Origin: Aquimarina sp. MAR_2010_214
Lineage (GTDB): Bacteria; Bacteroidota; Bacteroidia; Flavobacteriales; Flavobacteriaceae
NCBI RefSeq assembly: GCF_002846555.1
Contig: NZ_PJMS01000001.1
Coordinates: 4,572,501 to 4,636,500 of the forward strand
Direction of reading: 5' to 3'
Length of the DNA: 64,000 bases
Position 1 is the first letter of the stretch, and each line of letters begins with the position of its first letter. The position numbers and the translations under genes are program-made. The notes beneath the pieces are model-generated. The model did not search any database. It worked only from the letters and a program-made list of their open reading frames with translations, and was not told the origin of the DNA. Positions 10,969 through 20,143 of this stretch are shown piece by piece.

Positions 10969-11040
10969 GTATCTAAATAGATTTAGATTATTTTTTAATG
11001 TGTTTATCAATGAATTCGAATTTGATATCGATTATATAAA

Positions 11041-14000
11041 TTAATGCTTGATTTGATCTAAATTTCCCCATTCAGGCTCTCCGCACCTTTTATCTCTTCT
11101 TCCTTGTGATTTCAAATCGATTGAAGTACCTCGTACCGGACTTCCATTATTTTTATTCAAAATCATGAATTCCATTCGCCAGGTATTATCCCCTTTTTTG
11201 GATTTTGCTCTCACCACATCAAAATCAAGATCTATATACTTTTGCCCCCTTATATCCAATACGATATCTTTGAAAACAAATAATTCTCCAGTTTTATTTC
11301 TAACATCATTATCATTAAAAATACGTTTATCATTAATTGATAATGACATCTGTCTATAGTTTGTTTGATGGAATACTATTGCATACTCAATAGTTTCATT
11401 TGGATTACCATATATTGTAAATTCAGCACTTCTTCCTACACATTCTTTTACACCTCCAGCCATATAAAGCACTTCATTTGTAGTATATCGCCCAAATACT
11501 TGAGGTATAGGATCGTCGTCACATTCATCTCCAATTTTGTCCCCATCATAATCATAATTATTACTTGGTGTAAAAGGACAATAATCTTCGTCATCCTTAA
11601 TTCCATCATTATCATAATCTACATCTTTAGGTAACTCACCAATAAGATTACGTTCTAAAATTGCATTTTCGTTTGCAGGGATTAATAAACTATTTCTACC
11701 GGTATGAGATACTTGATCTGTTATTTGCACCCCTTCAAATCCATCTTTATCTACCGAACCTTTGAAGTTAAAATGAGCACTATCAGCCTTCATGAACACA
11801 TAATCCTCAAAACCATCCATACCCATATCACGATATCTACTATTAGAACTCACTGCGGTAGGCAACGTATAATTGTAACCATATTGTGCAGTAGAATATC
11901 TACCTAAAGCATCTTTGTTTTCTAATTCTGCTCCAAAAGGACTGTATTGTGTTACTTCGCTTGCAAATGTCCAGGCATTATTAGCTGTCGTAGATTTTTT
12001 CCAGGTTTTATCTTGCATCAAAGCATAGTAAGGTGTGAACTCTTTAAAATAACCTTCTCTACGAGTGTTAACTTTAGAAGTTGTACCTTCATTAACATCT
12101 AAGCGTTCTGTTAAATAGGCGTGAGAACGTTTTGCTCTCCACTCTCCTTTTGCATTATAAACATAAGGGTTAAATGGTTTTTCAAAAGGATAATCTTCTT
12201 GTGAAATATCTTCTAGTTCTTTTCCTCCCAAGGATTCTTCAATAAATTTTAGCTCACTTTCACACTGACAATTCCAAAAGTCATTATACTCTACTGCGCT
12301 AGCATTTATAATTCGTAAATTATCCACGGTTGGTGTATTTGCACTTAACGTGAATGTATTAGTATCTATCTGATTCAATTTAGCTCCATTACTTCCCTTA
12401 ATTGGATTTTTCATCATTGTAATAGATCCCATATTGGCCATTTGTTGATTTCTATGTCCTGATCTTACAATTTTGAAGTTAATGTCTTCACTAATATTTG
12501 CTCCTTCTGATGTATTAATGACACTTCCGTTTCCTTTCATTAACATTACTCCATCACCTGCTGGATTAAACCCAACTACCCAAAGTTTATCACTTCTCTT
12601 TGCTCTTCCGTAAGTAGCAATTATTTCATCACCAAGCGTAAAATATTTCTTAGCATCTGGTATAGTAAAGAAATTACCTGATCTCTTTAGCGTTCCTGTA
12701 ATACCAATATTACGGGATGCTTGTCCCATATTATCATAAGCCCAATATGCCGGGAAATTGAAGCTATAGTATTCATCATCAAATTCGTTGACAGTTCGGG
12801 TTAATAATACTTGCCCCGTTTCTGCATCCCAAGCTTCATTTATTGTAGATACTTTAGATCCGAGATCTGTAGCTATTTTTTCTTTCATTACTGCAGTGGT
12901 ATGAATCACTTTTGTTGTGATGGTAGAATATGCTACATTTTCAAGTTCAGTACGAGAAGGCACTATAGTTGGGATAGGTACTACAACAACTCCGAATATT
13001 AATGCAACTACATTAGCTTTAACTCCTTCTGTCTTAGATTTAGAATAACTCTCTCTAAAATCTGTAACCACGTCATAATCAACACCAATCTGTCTATCAT
13101 AAAGTACCTTCCCTTCTTTGGTAATTACTGGTAGTTTATTATCCAATCGAGTGACATCATCTTCTTTGGTGCTATATTTATATTCTACAGATGATATGGG
13201 TTTATCTTGATTTTCTGCATATACTTTCTGAAAACGCATCTTACCATCCATATCATTAGTATGAACCATAAAACCTTGAGATAATGCATATTCATTTCTT
13301 GATTTAACCTCTCCTCCAAAAATTCCCTGTAAAAGATTTTCTAAAAATTGATTCTGATTTGTAGCATAATTATTAGGGCTATCAATATCTGTATAATCTA
13401 CTTTAGTAGGGTAATCCTTAGAAGTGAAAAACTCTGAAACTACCTTACCCGTAGCATGTTTTGATATTCCTTCTCGTGCTAGATTACTTACTGTAACTTT
13501 ACTGTAGGTTACTGCTGACGAAGGGAAAAAAGATTCACCAAATGGCTTTTCTACATAGTTTACCTCTCTTGGTGCTATCAAACGATCAGAATGATTATAA
13601 AATGGCTCAACAAATGGGTTTTCCTTACTCTTGTTAGGCTCATAAGTTGCTACTCCACTAGAACTTCCATCTTCCAAAGTATATTCATAAGTTTGTCCAT
13701 ACTCTTTAGTATATTTTTCATTGGTATCAGGAATAGTAGGATCTACCATTTTATTCCATTGATCTCTCATTACCAGTTTCTTTATTCGTGCACCTCCTCC
13801 TAATTTGTAATTTCGTGGAGTTGACAGGCGTATCCAGGATTTATCCGGCCAAAAACGTTGCGCACATAAAAATTCATTACTTCTTAATTTAGCATTGGGA
13901 CCGGTAAGAATATCTTTATTTGCTTTAAAACTACTAATCACTTTTTTAGCGATAGACTGTATGTTCTCTGTTCTATAATCAGTATTTAACCCATATACTA

Positions 14001-17000
14001 ATCCATTCAGATATCTTCTTCCAAAATACCATCCTGCTTTAGAAATTGGATTTACTTGTTTAGTTCCTGTAATCCCCCCTTCCATATCAGTAGTTTTCAT
14101 GGGAACAGCTGCATAAACAGATCCATTGGGAGCAGTAAACACATTAGTATTTCCATCTATTTCAAAATATCCGGTTACATAATCATAGTCATTACTAGTA
14201 TCAGATAACGCACCAGCTTTGGTCATATTCATTAAGAATCTAAAATAAACCGGTTTACCTTCTATTCCTTTCAAATATTTTGATCTAAAATCCGCATCTG
14301 TAGTAGCTGTTTCACCAGATGGTAATTTTACATAAAGGTATCTAGCATCTTTGTTTCCAGAAAACTTATACAGCCTTGTATTTACGGGATCAAAAGGCGT
14401 TGACCCATCTTCATTTCCTGCTCCAACCACTTTAAACATTTGCAAAGGATTTCTATCTTGAACATATTGATAGTCATCACTTTCATAAGTCATGTCGATT
14501 TTTCCACCTGATGGTAAATCAATTGACGTTAATGACCAAGCTGAAACATATTTATTTTGTAATTCCTTGTCATCCTGTTGTACGAATGGAAATTCTGGCG
14601 TTGTAATAGGGTCTTTAGTATTACACCCCCCACTTGTATTGGGTTTATATCCACTCCAAACATCATAGGATTTTAGGTTATAATCGGGATTAAACCCATC
14701 ATAATTGAAAGTATACGGAGTATACTTACCCATTTGCGAATTTCTATAAGTAAAGTACACTTTTTTTAGTGTTAGTTTTCCTCCTTCATTACGTAACTCA
14801 TTACCACTTGGGGCTTCATTACTATTATTCTCTACACTTTTACACTGAGAGTAATCATAAACAAAATGTGCTGTTTTGATAGCACTTATAGGCAAATCAT
14901 TAGTAGCATCGTCATCTAATATTTTGGCTTTAATAGCTTCTGGTTTCGAATACAATCTAATCTTATCAATCTTAAACATTTGTTGCCCAGAAGATGAAGC
15001 ACCTCCATTTTCTCCTGTTACTCCACGCGCATCTTTACGTGAAGACAAGTCAAATATTGCCACATGAGTTTTGGTTACAATTTTATCTATATACTTTATC
15101 TCCTTTTCTCCATAAACATAACTTCCTTTTTGATCTGCTTTATCTGTGTTTAACCCTGCATTATACGATGCCTTATTGCTACCGTAAGGAATTCTCCATT
15201 TATAATTATCTTCTTTATTGGTATATATAAAATTTGTATATGCCCCCAAATCATCATCTGTAGGGCCATCTCCTTCTAAATCCTCATAATCTGATGATAA
15301 TACAGAAGACAATAAATATGAGTGTGCATAAGCCGGAGTCTCTACAGCGTCATAAAAATTATCTATTCCACTTCTATTATTTGTAGAATTTTCACCACTT
15401 TGGTAAGTCACTAAACCATCTGCACAATTAAAATTAGTACTGTTTGTCGCAAATGTAACTTCTCTTTTTATTTTATTGTAAGCAGTTTCTCCAAACACGT
15501 AGGTAGATCCATCACTGTTTAATACTCTTACCTCGGCAGTATGATGTGGTTTTGAGCTTTTATTTATACGAGATTTAGCATATCCTTCATTATAAAATTT
15601 AAGCAGTTCTTCTGCACTAATTTTCTGTACATTCTGATTACGAATATCTCTCGATCTTTTAAATTTTGAATTAAAACTTGGTAAAGGTCTATATTTTGGA
15701 GTATTATCAGCATTATATTCTTTAATTCTAAAGTGATTATCAGCATACTTGTTAAAGCCTTTTTTGCTTCCTCCGATTTCTAAAGCAATAGGAGAGTATC
15801 CTCCCAAATCCTCAAATAATTTTTGATCTTTATCAATTCTAGGCTCTCCAATATATTTAAAATATACAGGTTCATAATCTAATAAATCTCCCGATTCTTT
15901 GATGTCTTCTTTCTCTTGTTTAAAATGTTGCAAGGCCTTTGTATCCCATATCCCAGTTCTACTTACTGATGGAGCACTAGTAAAATTAGCTCCAAAATGG
16001 TATCCTGTTCCCGGTTCTATTTCTATTCCCAAACTTAAACTAGAACTCTCATCTTTAACCAAATCGTCATTAATCTGTCCTACCTGACTTCGAAAAGGTC
16101 TAAACATTCCACCGGCTCCCTGACCTTGTACTGTATAGAGGTCATATGTATAGTTAGAAACTGGTAAAGCCAATGTAGTTTTACTAATGATATTATCTTT
16201 TTCTCTATTATAATCTTTAATATCATCTGGAGTTGCGTGACCGGTGAATTCATATCCATATGCTTTTTCAGTTTTAATAGGATCTTTAACCTTTTGTACA
16301 GATCCCATAGCCGATATTTCACCTTCGACATCTGCACCCCAAATATCACCTCCGAGAGATACTGCTACAGTACCATTATTATTTACAAAAGCTGTCCTCT
16401 TACGAGGTGTAAGCGTAACATTACCAAAAGAGATAGATCCTGACCCCGAACCAAAACCGGCTGATCTATTCCTAGCTTTTTCTACTTTACTATAATCTTC
16501 ATGGGTCTTATCTTTTATTCCAGTCAATCCCATAGAACTTGAAATATTAAACGATTTCAATCCCTGATTAGAATTATAAGAAACTCCTGCATTAAGCCCA
16601 CCTGTAATTGCAGCTTTTTCGCTAACACCTTTAGTTGCAGAAATACCAACACTAGGAGAAACGGTAGCTCCTTCTGTCGCTGAAGTCTCTACACTCATCC
16701 CAACCGATACAGTATTTGCTAAATCAAAAGAAATACCATAAGAAGGAGTAAATGATATTCCTGAATAATTGTTGTATTTAAGATCTACTCCAACGGACGC
16801 TTTGGCTTTTACACCATCATTATTCTCATAACCAAATAATTGAATATCTATTTGAGCCGCTACTCCTACAGTAACGTTAGGCTTCATATTACTTTCGTAA
16901 GTCATTTCATCCCCTTTAAAATCATCAGGAATTCCTCGTACTTGTCGATTAATCTGTCCTACATTAAGATTCCATCCTAATCCAACCCAAGAAGACTCTT

Positions 17001-17265
17001 GATCCATGGATACCCCTGAATTATAAGCTAGATTTAATGGATATCCTCCCACATCCATCACAGGTATATTGTAATTAAAATTCCCTGAGGATAAATTCAC
17101 CATATCAGAAGTTCCGATAGGTGTAAATGAATTAAACTCTGGTTGTGATGGACCACTGGTTAATGCCCACAATTGCATAGGTTGCATCATTTGTACAATC
17201 AACTGTATTGCCAAATAACTTGCAATTACTTTTGTAACTTTACTTTCTCGTATTGTATTGATCAT
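11041..17265 (-). CDS. Large secreted Rhs-associated protein with thrombospondin-3-like repeats
   Basis: Predicted 2074 residues with an ATG start. An N-terminal hydrophobic stretch (residues about 13-37, IASYLAIQLIVQMM then LWAL) acts as a signal sequence. Residues about 45-125 carry the motifs SSGNFNYNIPVMDVGGYPL, GLGWNLNVGQINRQVRGIP and PDDF, typical of the N-terminal region of large Bacteroidota Rhs/YD-associated proteins. The middle is long, tyrosine- and asparagine-rich beta-type sequence without a family I can name. Residues about 1878-1920 hold acidic calcium-binding repeats (DVDYDNDGIKDDEDYCP, then DYDGDKIGDECDDD) of thrombospondin type 3 kind. No toxin domain is seen. It sits between the small lipoprotein gene and the giant LRR gene, with gaps of 21 and 72 bases, so joint transcription is likely. 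Its role is unknown; a surface or secreted Rhs-like shell component is the best inference. Confidence 0.82.
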   Translation of the reverse strand: MINTIRESKVTKVIASYLAIQLIVQMMQPMQLWALTSGPSQPEFNSFTPIGTSDMVNLSSGNFNYNIPVMDVGGYPLNLAYNSGVSMDQESSWVGLGWNLNVGQINRQVRGIPDDFKGDEMTYESNMKPNVTVGVAAQIDIQLFGYENNDGVKAKASVGVDLKYNNYSGISFTPSYGISFDLANTVSVGMSVETSATEGATVSPSVGISATKGVSEKAAITGGLNAGVSYNSNQGLKSFNISSSMGLTGIKDKTHEDYSKVEKARNRSAGFGSGSGSISFGNVTLTPRKRTAFVNNNGTVAVSLGGDIWGADVEGEISAMGSVQKVKDPIKTEKAYGYEFTGHATPDDIKDYNREKDNIISKTTLALPVSNYTYDLYTVQGQGAGGMFRPFRSQVGQINDDLVKDESSSLSLGIEIEPGTGYHFGANFTSAPSVSRTGIWDTKALQHFKQEKEDIKESGDLLDYEPVYFKYIGEPRIDKDQKLFEDLGGYSPIALEIGGSKKGFNKYADNHFRIKEYNADNTPKYRPLPSFNSKFKRSRDIRNQNVQKISAEELLKFYNEGYAKSRINKSSKPHHTAEVRVLNSDGSTYVFGETAYNKIKREVTFATNSTNFNCADGLVTYQSGENSTNNRSGIDNFYDAVETPAYAHSYLLSSVLSSDYEDLEGDGPTDDDLGAYTNFIYTNKEDNYKWRIPYGSNKASYNAGLNTDKADQKGSYVYGEKEIKYIDKIVTKTHVAIFDLSSRKDARGVTGENGGASSSGQQMFKIDKIRLYSKPEAIKAKILDDDATNDLPISAIKTAHFVYDYSQCKSVENNSNEAPSGNELRNEGGKLTLKKVYFTYRNSQMGKYTPYTFNYDGFNPDYNLKSYDVWSGYKPNTSGGCNTKDPITTPEFPFVQQDDKELQNKYVSAWSLTSIDLPSGGKIDMTYESDDYQYVQDRNPLQMFKVVGAGNEDGSTPFDPVNTRLYKFSGNKDARYLYVKLPSGETATTDADFRSKYLKGIEGKPVYFRFLMNMTKAGALSDTSNDYDYVTGYFEIDGNTNVFTAPNGSVYAAVPMKTTDMEGGITGTKQVNPISKAGWYFGRRYLNGLVYGLNTDYRTENIQSIAKKVISSFKANKDILTGPNAKLRSNEFLCAQRFWPDKSWIRLSTPRNYKLGGGARIKKLVMRDQWNKMVDPTIPDTNEKYTKEYGQTYEYTLEDGSSSGVATYEPNKSKENPFVEPFYNHSDRLIAPREVNYVEKPFGESFFPSSAVTYSKVTVSNLAREGISKHATGKVVSEFFTSKDYPTKVDYTDIDSPNNYATNQNQFLENLLQGIFGGEVKSRNEYALSQGFMVHTNDMDGKMRFQKVYAENQDKPISSVEYKYSTKEDDVTRLDNKLPVITKEGKVLYDRQIGVDYDVVTDFRESYSKSKTEGVKANVVALIFGVVVVPIPTIVPSRTELENVAYSTITTKVIHTTAVMKEKIATDLGSKVSTINEAWDAETGQVLLTRTVNEFDDEYYSFNFPAYWAYDNMGQASRNIGITGTLKRSGNFFTIPDAKKYFTLGDEIIATYGRAKRSDKLWVVGFNPAGDGVMLMKGNGSVINTSEGANISEDINFKIVRSGHRNQQMANMGSITMMKNPIKGSNGAKLNQIDTNTFTLSANTPTVDNLRIINASAVEYNDFWNCQCESELKFIEESLGGKELEDISQEDYPFEKPFNPYVYNAKGEWRAKRSHAYLTERLDVNEGTTSKVNTRREGYFKEFTPYYALMQDKTWKKSTTANNAWTFASEVTQYSPFGAELENKDALGRYSTAQYGYNYTLPTAVSSNSRYRDMGMDGFEDYVFMKADSAHFNFKGSVDKDGFEGVQITDQVSHTGRNSLLIPANENAILERNLIGELPKDVDYDNDGIKDDEDYCPFTPSNNYDYDGDKIGDECDDDPIPQVFGRYTTNEVLYMAGGVKECVGRSAEFTIYGNPNETIEYAIVFHQTNYRQMSLSINDKRIFNDNDVRNKTGELFVFKDIVLDIRGQKYIDLDFDVVRAKSKKGDNTWRMEFMILNKNNGSPVRGTSIDLKSQGRRDKRCGEPEWGNLDQIKH

Positions 17266-17286
17266 ATAACTAAGGGTGTTATAATG

Positions 17287-17880
17287 TTATAACTTAATAG
17301 GTGTTTCTGTAAACTTAAATTTTAGTATTCCGTTTCCAAACAAGTGATCCTGATACACTAGTTTAATGTTTTCTTCTGGTGAAATGTTGTCAAAATGCAA
17401 CAACAATCTTTTAAAAGGAGCTACTTTAAAATTCCTTTCGAATGTGGTGCCTAAACAAGGGATCGTATCTCCTGATTGCGTGACAACTTTAAAATCATTT
17501 TCTATTGTAAAAGACATGTATTTTACTGCTGATTCATAATCAAGATTTGTATATTCAGATTTCAACAAATCATCTTCCTGCTCTTGTTGAAATTCTATTT
17601 CAATTATTCGTTCTCTTTTAAGGGACTCATATATAGAATCAACTTTATGAAGGTCATGATTTCCTTCATTTTTCAAAATATAATATTGTAAAGGGACTAA
17701 TGTGGCTTTGTATTCTATATCTGACAAAAAATGAGAAACAGACTTAGATTTCCACCCAGAATTCTCTAAATTGAATAGTTTATACTCTATTTTGGAATCT
17801 TGAGTTTTACTATCTTTTATGCAAGAAGAGAAAAACAATAGTATCCCTAGAAAAACAAACCATGTGTTTTTCTTGTACAT
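17287..17880 (-). CDS. Small lipoprotein of unknown function
   Basis: Predicted 197-residue lipoprotein. From the ATG at 17880 the protein starts MYKKNTWFVFLGILLFFSSC, an ideal lipoprotein signal with the lipidated cysteine at residue 20. Upstream in-frame ATGs at 17931 and 17916 would bury this signal behind extra residues and overlap the preceding gene, so the inner start is preferred. The mature part is charged, with stretches rich in Glu and Lys, and resembles no family I recognise. It lies 22 bases after the OmpH-like gene and 21 bases before the 2074-residue gene. It probably sits in the outer or inner membrane as an accessory of the large exported proteins; this is inference from position. 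Confidence 0.72.
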   Translation of the reverse strand: MYKKNTWFVFLGILLFFSSCIKDSKTQDSKIEYKLFNLENSGWKSKSVSHFLSDIEYKATLVPLQYYILKNEGNHDLHKVDSIYESLKRERIIEIEFQQEQEDDLLKSEYTNLDYESAVKYMSFTIENDFKVVTQSGDTIPCLGTTFERNFKVAPFKRLLLHFDNISPEENIKLVYQDHLFGNGILKFKFTETPIKL

Positions 17881-17902
17881 ACAAAACACCAGTGCTTTTA
17901 TT

Positions 17903-18409
17903 TTAGTTTCCTTCATATTTGGCATTTGCATATTCTAATACTTTTGTTGTTATATCAATTTCTTCTTGAGCATACATTATATTGCCTACACCTTGTGTTC
18001 CTAATATAATCTTACACTGATTTGCTATACCATATTCTTTTACATATTGATTTAGTCTAGTCCAAACTTTTTGACTTATATCTTTAGAGAGGTATTCATT
18101 CATTTTTTTTAACTCTTGATCTTCTGTCCTTAATTGCATTTCTAATTCCAGAGCTTTTTCTTTATTCTCTTGCTTTCTTAAAATAGAATAGATTGTATAT
18201 AGACTATCTAGTTTCTTTTTTTGTTTTGTAATTTTTTTATTATTAATTTTTCCTAAATCCTGAGACATATTAAAGCCATTAAAAAGTTTAACATTGTCGA
18301 CATAGACAACATCGGTACTAGAAGATTTGAAAAAATAAAATGCTGTAAAAATTACTATCAATAACAAGACGTTACATATCAATAGAAAAGTTGTGTGATT
18401 CTTTTTCAA
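17903..18409 (-). CDS. OmpH/Skp-like membrane-anchored protein
   Basis: Predicted 168 residues. One N-terminal hydrophobic segment (about residues 8-28) anchors or exports the protein. It is followed by VVYVDNVKLFNGFNMSQDLG, a long Lys/Glu/Gln-rich coiled-coil region (about residues 55-115) and the C-terminal motif KIILGTQGVGNIMYAQEEIDIT. This order matches the OmpH/Skp periplasmic chaperone family, which holds unfolded outer-membrane or secreted proteins, and the length is usual for the family. The start codon is TTG at 18409; no in-frame ATG lies nearby, and the candidate promoter ends just upstream. It is the first gene of the Rhs/LRR operon. A chaperone dedicated to the giant exported proteins is a reasonable inference. 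Confidence 0.75.
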   Translation of the reverse strand: MKKNHTTFLLICNVLLLIVIFTAFYFFKSSSTDVVYVDNVKLFNGFNMSQDLGKINNKKITKQKKKLDSLYTIYSILRKQENKEKALELEMQLRTEDQELKKMNEYLSKDISQKVWTRLNQYVKEYGIANQCKIILGTQGVGNIMYAQEEIDITTKVLEYANAKYEGN

Positions 18410-18460
18410 TATTGTAAATTTTTAGTTTTAAAAGTATTAAGCCTATTTTTTTAAAAGCGC

Positions 18461-18491
18461 CAAAACTACTATATATATAGTAATCTGCCAA
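18461..18491 (-). promoter_or_regulatory. Candidate Bacteroidota promoter of the Rhs/LRR operon
   Basis: On the minus strand TTG (18491-18489) is followed by 20 bases and TAGTTTTG (18468-18461), which fits the Bacteroidota pattern of TTG at -33 and TAnnTTTG at -7. Transcription would start near 18454, about 45 bases before the TTG start codon at 18409. The same arrangement with the same 20-base spacing occurs before the TonB receptor at 46646-46676. Confidence 0.62.
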
Positions 18492-18501
18492 TATCTATGA
18501 C

Positions 18502-18518
18502 AAGAGATATAATCTCTT
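18502..18518. promoter_or_regulatory. Perfect palindrome just upstream of the -33 box
   Basis: AAGAGAT-ATA-ATCTCTT is a perfect 7-base inverted repeat whose near edge is 10 bases upstream of the -33 element of the candidate promoter at 18461-18491, with an A/T tract on its far side. Its centre would lie near -56. It may be an activator or repressor site, or a chance hairpin; no matching regulator gene is adjacent. Confidence 0.35.
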
Positions 18519-18841
18519 CTTTTTTTCAAAAATGCACGTTTCTACAGCTACATTTCTTATCATAATTTCATGAGATCATAATTATAAATCTACATATCAA
18601 ACCTTTATGGTTCAGTCAAAATATGTTTGTTAAATAAAAAGGTAATTTACCTTCTATTTTCACTCCAATATTTTTGATTTTATACGATCGTTTACATTTA
18701 ATCTCTATTTCGAGTACAATATTAATAGTTACTAGTTCCATTTTTCGGGACTGAGTAAAAAAAAATAAAAATAATTTTGAAGAAGTAAAGAAGAGTCCCT
18801 TCTTTAGGGCATTTTGAGGATAACTAAAGGTCTACAACTAA

Positions 18842-18878
18842 GTCTATATTACTTCAAAATATGAAGTACTATATAGAC
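18842..18878 (-). terminator. Hairpin after the small membrane protein gene
   Basis: GTCTATATTACTTCA and its complement pair over 15 bases with a two-base bulge and a five-base loop (AAATA). It lies 62 bases after the stop codon at 18940. There is no T-tract after it on the minus strand, so it may be a transcript-end stabilising stem instead of a classic intrinsic terminator. Confidence 0.42.
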
Positions 18879-18939
18879 ATGTATATAACAAATTAAATAC
18901 TACGAAGTAATTTATTGACCTATTAGTTTACGATACTTT

Positions 18940-19440
18940 TTATCTTACTGAATTTAATGTGTTCTCCATAAAAATATACAGTGTATGCATTTCCTTTTTA
19001 CCAGCTTGTCTTCCTAAACGGCCAGCAAAGTAGAGTACAAACCAAGTAATAAAAAGAAAAAACAGAGTGATTACAGGAATTAAGTAAGATTTATCTAGTC
19101 GTATATTAACATACATCCAAACTACGGTTGCGATAAATAATGTAGCAACTACAAAATGTAAAAACATAAAAAGCGTCCATACTGTAGGACTCGGTCCAAA
19201 AAGCCCTTTTAGTTGTGGTTGCTTTTCATCAATATCATAAATCTCGAGATGAAGTTGAGGAGACCAGAAATGCTGATCTTTTTTTGGAATACGTATAAAA
19301 ATGTGATGATCTACTCGGCTTACTTTAAAATCCTGACAAGTCTTAGCTGTTTTTTCAAAAGCTTCTAGTGCTTCTTCTGATGGTATATCTAAATTCTGAA
19401 AAAACCTAGGCCGTAAAACAATATCATTTGAGATTTCCAT
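18940..19440 (-). CDS. Conserved-looking membrane protein of unknown function
   Basis: Predicted 166 residues with an ATG start. The first 80 residues are soluble and charged and begin MEISNDIVLRPRFFQNLDIP. Two transmembrane helices follow at about 86-110 and 119-140, and the C-terminus is GRLGRQAGKKEMHTLYIFME, probably cytoplasmic. I do not recognise the family. It is 126 bases after the small multidrug-export-family gene and read in the same direction, but no promoter was found between them. A hairpin follows its stop. Confidence 0.68.
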   Translation of the reverse strand: MEISNDIVLRPRFFQNLDIPSEEALEAFEKTAKTCQDFKVSRVDHHIFIRIPKKDQHFWSPQLHLEIYDIDEKQPQLKGLFGPSPTVWTLFMFLHFVVATLFIATVVWMYVNIRLDKSYLIPVITLFFLFITWFVLYFAGRLGRQAGKKEMHTLYIFMENTLNSVR

Positions 19441-19566
19441 AAATGCATTTAAGCATCAATGTTACTATATTTTTTATTTTTTATTAATGATTTTTATCAG
19501 TTTTAGGAAACTCATTATGAATCTGTCAGAACTATGCAGTAAAATTTAATTATATGATATGAAAGT

Positions 19567-20031
19567 TTAAGCAATTCCCTTCATAGTAAGTAATGTTGTA
19601 ACCCAAACAATAACAGAAGAAAAGAATATCCCGACGCTATTGGCTACAAAAGCTTTTCGTTTTTTAACCTTGAATAAATACGTAGCAATACTTCCTGCAT
19701 ACACACCAGTACCAGGAATTGGAATCATAACAAATAAAAGAAGTCCCCAAAATCCATGTTTTTGAATTTTGCTCCCTGATCCTAATTTTGCTCTTCGTGC
19801 TACAGATATCGCAGCTTTTTTATAAAATTTCCACCTAAGCAAATAGGTGTTCATCTTTTCCAAAAAAAACATCATCAATGGAAATACCAATACATTAGCA
19901 AAAAAACATAAGACAAATACCAAATAGATATTCAATCCATTAAGCATACCATAGGGAATTCCAACTTTGGCCTCTCCAAAGGGAGATAGACTCCACAAAA
20001 CCGCAATAACTATATCTCGAATCACAAACAA
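19567..20031 (-). CDS. Small multidrug export family membrane protein
   Basis: Predicted 154 residues, integral to the inner membrane. The order SPFGEAKVGIPYGM near the N-terminus and MIPIPGTGVYAGSIATYLF in the second half marks the small multi-drug export protein family (PF06695), a DedA-like group with re-entrant proline/glycine loops. The length is usual. Hydrophobic segments lie near residues 5-20, 33-55, 95-115 and 128-150. The start is TTG at 20031 or GTG at 20025; no ATG is available, and a candidate promoter with its start point near 20041 supports this position. Transport function in the family is based on few members; substrates here are unknown. Confidence 0.72.
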   Translation of the reverse strand: MFVIRDIVIAVLWSLSPFGEAKVGIPYGMLNGLNIYLVFVLCFFANVLVFPLMMFFLEKMNTYLLRWKFYKKAAISVARRAKLGSGSKIQKHGFWGLLLFVMIPIPGTGVYAGSIATYLFKVKKRKAFVANSVGIFFSSVIVWVTTLLTMKGIA

Positions 20032-20047
20032 TTTTTCTTACAGCATG

Positions 20048-20080
20048 CAAAGTTAATATTCTAAATGGTTTGTTCGACAA
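20048..20080 (-). promoter_or_regulatory. Candidate promoter of the small multidrug export gene
   Basis: On the minus strand TTG (20080-20078), 22 bases, then TAACTTTG (20055-20048), a perfect TAnnTTTG box. Transcription would begin near 20041, leaving a leader of about 10-16 bases before the TTG or GTG start. Confidence 0.52.
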
Positions 20081-20143
20081 TTATCAATCTTAAAAAAGGT
20101 CTAAATTATCTTCATAACTCTAATTTTAACAACAAAACTCTTT

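Larger units (their letters stand above)
18410..18939. other. 530-base intergenic region before the Rhs/LRR operon
   Basis: No gene seen. It holds, in minus-strand order, a strong imperfect hairpin (18878-18842) after the upstream gene, an AT-rich spacer, a perfect 7-base palindrome (18518-18502) and a candidate promoter (18491-18461) for the OmpH-like gene. The remaining sequence is AT-rich with no further structure I can support. Confidence 0.6.

Noticed and set aside
10969..11010. Longer form of the giant LRR protein from a TTG start
   Set aside because: It would place 14 extra residues before a good signal peptide; the ATG at 10968 fits better.
17881..17931. Longer lipoprotein from ATG 17931 overlapping the OmpH-like gene
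   Set aside because: The lipobox would then lie at residue 37 behind a basic, non-signal stretch.
1..18409. Rhs toxin and immunity gene pair inside the window
   Set aside because: No toxin-like C-terminus and no small immunity-type gene follow the large genes before the window ends.
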